Positions 9,401 to 10,740 of a stretch of DNA of 10,740 nt are shown piece after piece. Source of the DNA: Phoronis pallida (Eukaryota > Phoronida > Phoronidae); the NCBI GenBank assembly GCA_028565715.1, contig JAOXYC010123333.1:1-10740 (forward strand), in the 5' to 3' direction. Under the pieces are notes generated by a model. It searched no databases. It was not told the origin of the DNA and worked only from the letters and a program-made list of their open reading frames with translations. The translations under genes were made by a program, and so were the position numbers. Every line of letters starts with the position of its first letter. Positions within the stretch are counted from its first letter, which is position 1.

Positions 9401-10560
9401 TGATGTCGGCCATGCTTGTTTCTCTGGAGAAATCTCGTGGCCACAAAAACATGTGGAGTACCATCTTGCGAGCATCACGAGATATTATTCGCATTCAGTT
9501 CAGTCGACTGCTTGTTCATTTGCTTCACCCATCGTCGAGTCTGGATCAGAGATTGTATGCAATTCAGCTGATCACATCGACAAAAGATTTGAAAGTTCCA
9601 GACCTGATGAAACTTGTTTGTAACACTGCATCTATGGTACGTGTGTGAAATGTGTCTCAAATGTAAATGTCAAATGCCTGAAGTTCTGATCTTTCTCAAA
9701 ACTTATGCTAAAAAGTTCTGTGAAAAAACACAATTCTACCAACATTGATTTACCGAATAGCTACCAATAACAGTTTTCTCAACATAGCATTATTTTTAAA
9801 ACTCCAACCTGTTTTCTTTAAGGGTTCAAAGCTGGTGACATCTGTCAGCGATATTATGCTGGTCCATTATCGCTCACTTCGACCCAAACAGAAAGAGATG
9901 CTAGACAGATTCACATCACTTCTCAAGACATGCGGATATTCTCAGATCAAACAATTAGATGACAAAGATCAGAGAGTCGTTATTGAGGACGAGCTTAAAA
10001 TGTGGATGGTTGAAACTGAGAGATCTCGTGATGGTTGGAATGAGAAACGAGAAAGCTGTGTTCAGAGGTAAGTTCAGAGAAGCCATTAGGGACTAATTTC
10101 AAACTTCAAACTTTGGACAAACAATTTCCCAAAACTCTCTTGTTTTTCAAAGTACAGCACCCATTTATACATAGTTGCATCCTTTTCTGGAAACAATTAT
10201 TTGCAAAATAAGTTATACCGCATTTTTCCTACGAAATAATATTTCATGTATGAAAATTGTGCATGACAAGTGAACCACAGAGCAGTTGCTAATAAGGGGC
10301 TTTGTAACCAAATTGCAGGATCCTGATTCTAGTCAATTATAATAATAGTGGTTATTGGCCTTTTCATTCAGAATCTTGCAAAAGAGTGACCTGATGGTGC
10401 GGCAGATGTCTGGAAACTCAATGGAAGTGACACAGAGTGTGGTCAGGAGTCAGAATATGGAGAGGAAGAAGTTTATTGAGCATCTCAAGTTAAAGATGAC
10501 TCATGGTCTTCAAGTGAAGAAACAATGGCAACAGCTGATACAACAATTGACGCATGAGAG
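1..10560 (+). CDS. LYST: LYST-like lysosomal trafficking regulator (BEACH family), internal part, 20 exons
   Basis: Joining 1-469, 785-911, 1260-1398, 1776-1950, 2206-2399, 2768-3037, 3353-3526, 3931-4212, 4394-4592, 5270-5434, 5625-6041, 6394-6536, 6794-6972, 7254-7383, 7653-7840, 8172-8431, 8754-9116, 9275-9636, 9823-10067 and 10372-10560 gives 4,670 nt, about 1,556 residues, with no stop and all introns GT-AG. The protein is co-linear with the middle-to-C-terminal part of vertebrate LYST (about 3,800 residues): ConA-like domain, helical solenoid, linker, solenoid, and the LIQQLTHER motif just before the PH-like domain. LYST is a large cytosolic scaffold that controls size and fission/fusion of lysosomes and lysosome-related organelles; its loss causes Chediak-Higashi syndrome. 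The family assignment rests on motif order recalled from memory, not on a search. Both ends of the gene are outside the window, including PH, BEACH and WD40 domains. NBEA/LRBA-type BEACH proteins are the main alternative but fit the motifs less well. Confidence 0.92.
583..643. repeat. Imperfect palindrome (fold-back) in intron
   Basis: CATTCCACTAATGG (583-596) is perfectly inverted at 630-643, and TTGATC/GATCAA pair inside it with a two-base offset, giving a 61-bp hairpin. The outer TGACATTCC (580-588) can alternatively pair with GGAATGTCA at 674-682. It could be a short MITE-like remnant or intronic RNA hairpin. No target-site duplication is evident. Confidence 0.8.
647..670. repeat. 12-bp tandem duplication
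   Basis: ATCTAATATTCA occurs twice head-to-tail (647-658 and 659-670), directly after the fold-back at 583-643. Simple slippage is the likely origin. Confidence 0.85.
785..911 (+). CDS. LYST: LYST exon 2 of window, ConA-like domain
   Basis: Residues 157-198. The acceptor is TTTTTCAG at 777-784 and the donor is AG|GTGAGG in phase 2. It reads KSLIEHCLHVISLGSSDMTV then EFWLDLSSGSLVMR, alternating hydrophobic beta-strands of the ConA-like sandwich. The HVISLGS segment matches the HIISLGS segment I recall from vertebrate LYST. That shared motif is the earliest strong identity anchor in the window. Confidence 0.9.
912..1259 (+). other. Intron 2 of window (348 nt)
   Basis: GTGAGG to TTTATAG, phase 2, AT-rich. 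I see no gene, repeat or regulatory element in it. Confidence 0.88.
1260..1398 (+). CDS. LYST: LYST exon 3 of window, ConA-like domain
   Basis: Residues 199-245. The acceptor is CTTTATAG and the donor AAG|GTGAGC in phase 0. The diagnostic part is CDKWQHLVVNY (1338-1368), the K/R-W-x-H-L/I-V/A motif typical of LamG/ConA-like domains in BEACH proteins (SKWQHLVLTY in vertebrate LYST, from memory). It is followed by a charged loop, EDRVEKTKAGGK. Confidence 0.92.
1399..1775 (+). other. Intron 3 of window (377 nt)
   Basis: GTGAGC to TTTACAG, phase 0. It holds a decoy acceptor (C-rich tract and CAG ending at 1538) that would put ACC TAA in frame, and the palindrome at 1542-1558. A second short palindrome, TGTCATGACA, lies at 1652-1661. 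Confidence 0.88.
1542..1558. repeat. 17-bp perfect palindrome
   Basis: TAAACGTT-C-AACGTTTA has 8-bp perfect arms around one base, in an intron just after a C-rich tract ending in CAG (1529-1538). A function is not visible. Confidence 0.75.
1776..1950 (+). CDS. LYST: LYST exon 4 of window, end of ConA-like domain
   Basis: Residues 246-303. The acceptor is TGTTTACAG and the donor G|GTAAGT in phase 1. It encodes the later beta-strands, including VDVFYVLTSKP, SVLLYLGHSG and GSWRVGNVMLFR. The last fits the GKWDLGNLLLFNG strand closing the vertebrate domain. The YLGHSG segment corresponds to the usual IG-strand of ConA-like folds. Confidence 0.9.
2206..2399 (+). CDS. LYST: LYST exon 5 of window
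   Basis: Residues 304-368. The acceptor is CTATTTCAG and the donor AGG|GTAAGA in phase 0. It encodes FHLFCLGPSCCTLSACDSSE, aligning with the FYLYACGPNH segment that follows the ConA-like domain in LYST, then a helical segment ICEDLLLKSNVMHDMLTG. It is cysteine-rich (CLGPSCCTLSAC) for this protein. The frame stays open into the intron as far as 2592, but the strong donor and the downstream match support the end given. Confidence 0.88.
2400..2767 (+). other. Intron 5 of window (368 nt)
   Basis: GTAAGA to TTGTCCAG, phase 0. The coding frame of the upstream exon stays open through its first 192 bases and ends at a TAA at 2592-2594. No other element is visible. Confidence 0.85.
2768..3037 (+). 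CDS. LYST: LYST exon 6 of window
   Basis: Residues 369-458. The acceptor is TTGTCCAG and the donor AAG|GTTTAA in phase 0, weaker than its neighbours. It encodes LALVYSPKDVMKFNLYPNIR, then a Ser/Thr/Pro-rich loop, and ends in SGGVGVFLFLFAK. That end matches IGGTGIFVFLFAR of vertebrate LYST and is one of the clearest family markers here. Confidence 0.92.
3038..3352 (+). other. Intron 6 of window (315 nt)
   Basis: GTTTAA to TTGCAG, phase 0. The start is weak for a donor; a TAA follows almost at once in the exon frame (GTT TAA), so retention would truncate the protein. Nothing else is recognisable. Confidence 0.85.
3353..3526 (+). CDS. LYST: LYST exon 7 of window, ARM/HEAT-like solenoid
   Basis: Residues 459-516. 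The acceptor is CATTGCAG and the donor AAG|GTAACA, both in phase 0, so this exon is symmetric (58 codons). It encodes paired amphipathic helices (SKSLQLLFSLLKHSP, FEMMSSYSMVKKVLLSS) and ends CILGYQVLK, matching CIVGFYILK. The upstream intron happens to be open in the same frame back to 3239; that part shows no family resemblance and is excluded. Confidence 0.92.
3527..3930 (+). other. Intron 7 of window (404 nt)
   Basis: GTAACA to CTTGTAG, phase 0. Carries the tRNA-like element at 3708-3779 in sense orientation, followed by several T-runs. Confidence 0.88.
3708..3779 (+). tRNA. tRNA-like element in a LYST intron: tRNA-Ala(AGC)-like pseudogene or SINE head
   Basis: An A box (TAGCTTAGTGG, 3715-3725) and a B box (GGTTCAATTCC, 3758-3768) lie at normal tRNA spacing. 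A cloverleaf can be drawn: acceptor AGTGGGT/ATCCCTT with one mismatch and two wobbles, D stem GCTT/GAGT, anticodon stem TCTGA/TCAGG around CCAGCAA, and T arm CTTGG-TTCAATT-CCAAG. The anticodon in this register is AGC (alanine), but the base before it is C, not the invariant T. A TTTT run at the 3' end could stop Pol III. No obvious tail repeat or target-site duplication was seen, so a lone tRNA pseudogene and a SINE fragment are both open. Confidence 0.65.
3931..4212 (+). CDS. LYST: LYST exon 8 of window, solenoid
   Basis: Residues 517-610. The acceptor is TTCTTGTAG and the donor CAG|GTGAGT, both in phase 0 (94 codons, symmetric). It encodes VLTDACCSEPVI, DSEAIIQDIHVITELLLAWK, VLEVLIREDHPHSEFN and LLLACQ. 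These align in order with LLEGCCGEDII, DSNAIIQDVKLLEELLLDWK, ALEVLIRADHHQQMFN and FLLTCQ of vertebrate LYST. It is the most strongly conserved exon of the window. Confidence 0.95.
4394..4592 (+). CDS. LYST: LYST exon 9 of window, solenoid
   Basis: Residues 611-676. The acceptor is TTTCTTTCAG and the donor G|GTAAGT in phase 1. It encodes IRIVQRMLGSPPDINLLASI, then CDFLLVIHPAASTYVVNTQD and FYFAQHW. The LGSPPD and FLL-V-HP--TYV patterns are shared with vertebrate LYST. It closes the first helical block before the linker. Confidence 0.93.
4593..5269 (+). other. Intron 9 of window (677 nt, longest)
   Basis: GTAAGT to GTTGTAG, phase 1. It separates the first solenoid block from the linker. It is AT-rich; I find no gene, tRNA, strong hairpin or repeat. 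A poorly conserved small exon here cannot be excluded, but the phases close without one. Confidence 0.82.
5270..5434 (+). CDS. LYST: LYST exon 10 of window, disordered linker
   Basis: Residues 677-731. The acceptor is GTTGTTGTAG and the donor G|GTAATA, both in phase 1. The composition is Lys/Arg/Ser/Thr-rich with no hydrophobic core (TTSTPSRRKKADENRSGSHD, MMKQKKALSEQ). No residue-level family match is visible; vertebrate LYST also has a poorly conserved linker here. The exon is supported by phase agreement on both sides and by clean splice sites. SRRKK could be a basic patch. Confidence 0.75.
5625..6041 (+). CDS. LYST: LYST exon 11 of window, linker with acidic WEL motif
   Basis: Residues 732-870. 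The acceptor is TATTTTCAG and the donor G|GTTAGT in phase 1. The exon is Ser/Pro/Glu-rich (LPNSPSIIRRLISKESSD, PGPSQPHAGQPGQISPISND). Its end, SDDSEDWELVPRSGFTPNEE then GLVHICSG, parallels TDDWENFAYSLGYEPN and CLVPICCG before the next helical block in vertebrate LYST. This places the linker correctly. The open frame reaches upstream to 5465 inside the intron by chance. Confidence 0.88.
6042..6393 (+). other. Intron 11 of window (352 nt)
   Basis: GTTAGT to ATTTCAG, phase 1. The second half is largely the 106-bp fold-back (6262-6367). Confidence 0.87.
6262..6367. repeat. 106-bp inverted repeat (MITE-like fold-back or intronic RNA hairpin)
   Basis: The left arm (6262-6309) begins CAAGTCGAATAATGTGGTCC; the right arm (6319-6367) is its inverse. 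The outer 23 bp match with one difference (a G:T pair), the inner 16 bp with one mismatch, separated by about 10 unpaired positions; the loop is 9 nt (6310-6318). The structure ends 26 nt before the acceptor at 6393, so it sits over the usual branch-point area. CTTAACT (6375-6381) is a possible branch site outside it. No clear target-site duplication flanks it. Confidence 0.88.
6394..6536 (+). CDS. LYST: LYST exon 12 of window, second solenoid block
   Basis: Residues 871-918. The acceptor is TGTATTTCAG and the donor AAG|GTGAGA in phase 0. It encodes ELLNLLAGIVINLPDNLL, then ETLIVLVNHESVQLRTSIVK, matching ELLSGVLLILPDVLL and DTLLVLVNHPSPAIQQGVIK. LVLVNH is a strong LYST marker. A fold-back element ends only 26 nt upstream of this exon. 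Confidence 0.94.
6794..6972 (+). CDS. LYST: LYST exon 13 of window, solenoid
   Basis: Residues 919-977. The acceptor is TATCCATAG and the donor GA|GTAGGT in phase 2. It encodes LLDVYLHRAEVS, then LQGFHLLANQLHQHSSNREL, VEACFTMVFGKPHCLNE. The vertebrate counterpart has LLDAYFARAS, GFSLLANQLY and LLECFIEMFFGRHIGLDEE. The frame reads to a TAG at 6973-6975, but the donor two bases into that GAG codon restores NED-CDPN with the next exon, so the TAG is intronic. Confidence 0.92.
7254..7383 (+). CDS. LYST: LYST exon 14 of window, solenoid
   Basis: Residues 978-1021. The acceptor is CTTTTGCAG and the donor CAG|GTACAG in phase 0. It encodes CDPNLLMELSTIRQLAIIPV then IALLEGIVSQP and CHNTLCLLCQ, aligned with the [20 protein letters not shown] segment and NALLLLLQ of vertebrate LYST. 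Two overlapping frames are open here; only this one joins both neighbours in phase. Confidence 0.9.
7653..7840 (+). CDS. LYST: LYST exon 15 of window, solenoid
   Basis: Residues 1022-1083. The acceptor is TTTTTTCCAG and the donor GG|GTGAGT in phase 2. It encodes VLASVMMENGLLETLCNVLH, then EYEVLVGDVTHLLSLVASRA. These fit VADMLLDNGLLYVLCNTVAA and EYKLLACDIQQLFIAVTIHA. NGLL--LCN is the anchor. Confidence 0.92.
7841..8171 (+). other. Intron 15 of window (331 nt)
   Basis: GTGAGT to TTTACAG, phase 2. AT-rich; nothing further seen. Confidence 0.87.
8172..8431 (+). CDS. LYST: LYST exon 16 of window, solenoid
   Basis: Residues 1084-1170. The acceptor is ATTTTACAG and the donor G|GTACAT in phase 1, a weak donor. 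It encodes YQQFEDMMMLLSNLEHVFLG, then LQCLIMQSVLEFIQTTCELN, fitting EDLIVMLGYL and LRVLQAAMEFIRTTANHD of vertebrate LYST. The tail VPRRTSIMDTLLLRQNPQRP is basic and begins the next linker. The frame runs on to 8497 in the intron, without family resemblance. Confidence 0.9.
8432..8753 (+). other. Intron 16 of window (322 nt)
   Basis: GTACAT to TTTTTTCAG, phase 1. The exon frame stays open to 8497. AT-rich; no element recognised. Confidence 0.86.
8754..9116 (+). CDS. LYST: LYST exon 17 of window, second disordered linker
   Basis: Residues 1171-1291. The acceptor is TTTTTTCAG and the donor G|GTTAGG in phase 1. Most of it is polar. Two basic motifs stand out: LRRGSLHSS (8849-8875) and SRRRSSVSIS (8989-9018), both R-R-x-S type and compatible with PKA/AGC-kinase phosphorylation (inference). 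An acidic run, YCIDEDDNEPY, separates them. It ends ASETELVERYRKAVIMSVDF, matching ATETELAQRLQRLTVLAVNR of vertebrate LYST and confirming position and frame. Confidence 0.9.
9275..9636 (+). CDS. LYST: LYST exon 18 of window, pre-PH helical region
   Basis: Residues 1292-1412. The acceptor is TCATTCCAG and the donor ATG|GTACGT in phase 0. It encodes an acidic helix (SEVEDKLAKLFEEGD), then FERHLLSSLMSAMLVSLEKS, NMWSTILRASRDIIRIQFSR and LLVHLLHPSSSLDQR. The last two fit [20 protein letters not shown] and LLVHILSPAHAAQER. RLLVH-L-P is a strong LYST signature. Confidence 0.94.
9823..10067 (+). CDS. LYST: LYST exon 19 of window, pre-PH helical region
   Basis: Residues 1413-1493. The acceptor is TTCTTTAAG and the donor AG|GTAAGT in phase 2. 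It encodes GSKLVTSVSDIMLVHYRSLR, LLKTCGYSQIKQ, then a long charged helix (IEDELKMWMVETERSRDGWN, EKRESCVQR). Vertebrate counterparts are GAKLVLYLSELI, LKLCGHKCI and AWQKTVNNNQQSLFQR. A coiled-coil-like tail is likely. Confidence 0.92.
10068..10371 (+). other. Intron 19 of window (304 nt)
   Basis: GTAAGT to CATTCAG, phase 2. AT-rich; no copy of the downstream 111-bp repeat and no other element is visible. Confidence 0.87.
10372..10560 (+). CDS. LYST: LYST exon 20 of window, end of pre-PH region
   Basis: Residues 1494-1556. The acceptor is TTTCATTCAG and the donor AG|GTAAAT in phase 2. It encodes ILQKSDLMVRQMSG, VTQSVVRSQNMERKKFIEHL, KLKMTHGLQVKKQWQQLIQQ and LTHER. Vertebrate LYST has NERKKVIQHI, HWQELIQQLTHDR, immediately followed by the segment entering the PH-like domain. 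The next codon should complete AG|N in an exon beyond the window. Its last 92 bases are the first copy of a 111-bp tandem repeat. Confidence 0.93.
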
Positions 10561-10579
10561 GTAAATAATATAATATTAT

Positions 10580-10671
10580 AAGTTTATTGAGCATCTGAAG
10601 TTGAAGATGACTCATGGTCTTCAAGTGAAGAAACAATGGCAACAGTTGATACAGCAGTTGACACATGAGAG
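10580..10671 (+). pseudogene. Duplicated LYST exon end (copy 2), lacking its exon start
   Basis: These 92 bases encode the same 31 residues as the end of the preceding exon (KFIEHLKLKM...LTHER), with six synonymous changes: CTC/CTG, TTA/TTG, CTG/TTG, CAA/CAG twice and ACG/ACA. It lacks the first half of the exon and its acceptor. The only nearby AG (10581-10582) would make a 22-nt intron and shift the frame, reaching a stop at once. As drawn it sits in the intron and is not translated, yet it has an intact donor at 10672. An assembly artefact is possible. Confidence 0.8.
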
Positions 10672-10690
10672 GTAAATAATATAATATTAT

Positions 10691-10740
10691 AAGTTTATTG
10701 AGCATCTGAAGTTGAAGATGACTCATGGTCTTCAAGTGAA
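10691..10740 (+). pseudogene. Duplicated LYST exon end (copy 3), cut by window edge
   Basis: Fifty bases identical to copy 2 (CTG and TTG variants included), beginning with the same AAGTTTATTGAG after TATTAT. The rest lies beyond the window. How many copies follow, and where the intron really continues, cannot be seen. Confidence 0.8.

Larger units (their letters stand above)
10469..10740 (+). repeat. 111-bp tandem repeat carrying an exon end and its splice donor
   Basis: Copies start at 10469, 10580 and 10691, an exact period of 111; the third is cut by the window edge after 50 bases. Each unit is 92 nt of LYST exon (AAG TTT ATT GAG ... CAT GAG AG), the donor GTAAAT, and AT-rich intron bases to TATTAT. 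Copy 1 versus copy 2 shows six substitutions in the exon part and none in the 19 intronic bases. The visible part of copy 3 is identical to copy 2. The period is a multiple of three, but a TAA follows the AGG in each unit, so reading through the units is blocked. Confidence 0.97.

Noticed and set aside
10490-10735. Minus-strand 81-residue repetitive open frame
   Set aside because: It exists only because the 111-bp LYST repeat has a period divisible by three and lacks stops on the reverse strand. The coding strand is certain from family resemblance.
10469-10740. CRISPR-like or coding internal protein repeat
   Set aside because: Units are contiguous without spacers, so not CRISPR. The in-frame TAA in every unit prevents translation as a repeated protein.

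Overview
The window is eukaryotic genomic DNA carrying one interrupted gene on the + strand. It holds 20 coding exons separated by AT-rich GT-AG introns (158-677 nt), and every splice phase is consistent from position 1 to 10560. The joined exons give about 1,556 residues without a stop. The protein is recognisable as LYST (lysosomal trafficking regulator, the Chediak-Higashi protein of the BEACH family) by co-linear resemblance to vertebrate LYST as I recall it. Divergence from the vertebrate protein, compact introns and AT-rich introns suggest an invertebrate animal, perhaps a marine deuterostome or lophotrochozoan. The species cannot be fixed from the window.

Layout: exons at 1-1950 encode a stretch ending in the concanavalin A-like (LamG-like) beta-sandwich that BEACH proteins carry. 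Exons at 2206-4592 encode helical, ARM/HEAT-like solenoid. Exons at 5270-6041 encode a polar, charged, low-conservation linker that ends in an acidic WEL motif. Exons at 6394-8431 return to helical solenoid. The exon at 8754-9116 is a second disordered linker with two basophilic-kinase-like sites. Exons at 9275-10560 encode the conserved helical region just before the PH-like domain. The PH-BEACH-WD40 C-terminus and the N-terminal part of the protein lie outside the window. No second gene, promoter or polyadenylation site is supported.

Introns hold a few structured elements: a fold-back at 583-643 followed by a 12-bp tandem duplication, a 17-bp perfect palindrome at 1542-1558, a tRNA-like element with A box, B box and T-run terminator at about 3708-3779, and a 106-bp hairpin (6262-6367) ending 26 nt before an exon.

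The most unusual feature is at the right edge. The last 92 nt of the last exon, plus its splice donor and 19 intronic bases, are repeated in tandem with an exact 111-bp period, at least 2.45 copies running off the window. Copies 1 and 2 differ at six positions, all synonymous, while the intronic parts are identical. This is either a real exon-end duplication between diverged alleles or a haplotype/assembly artefact.
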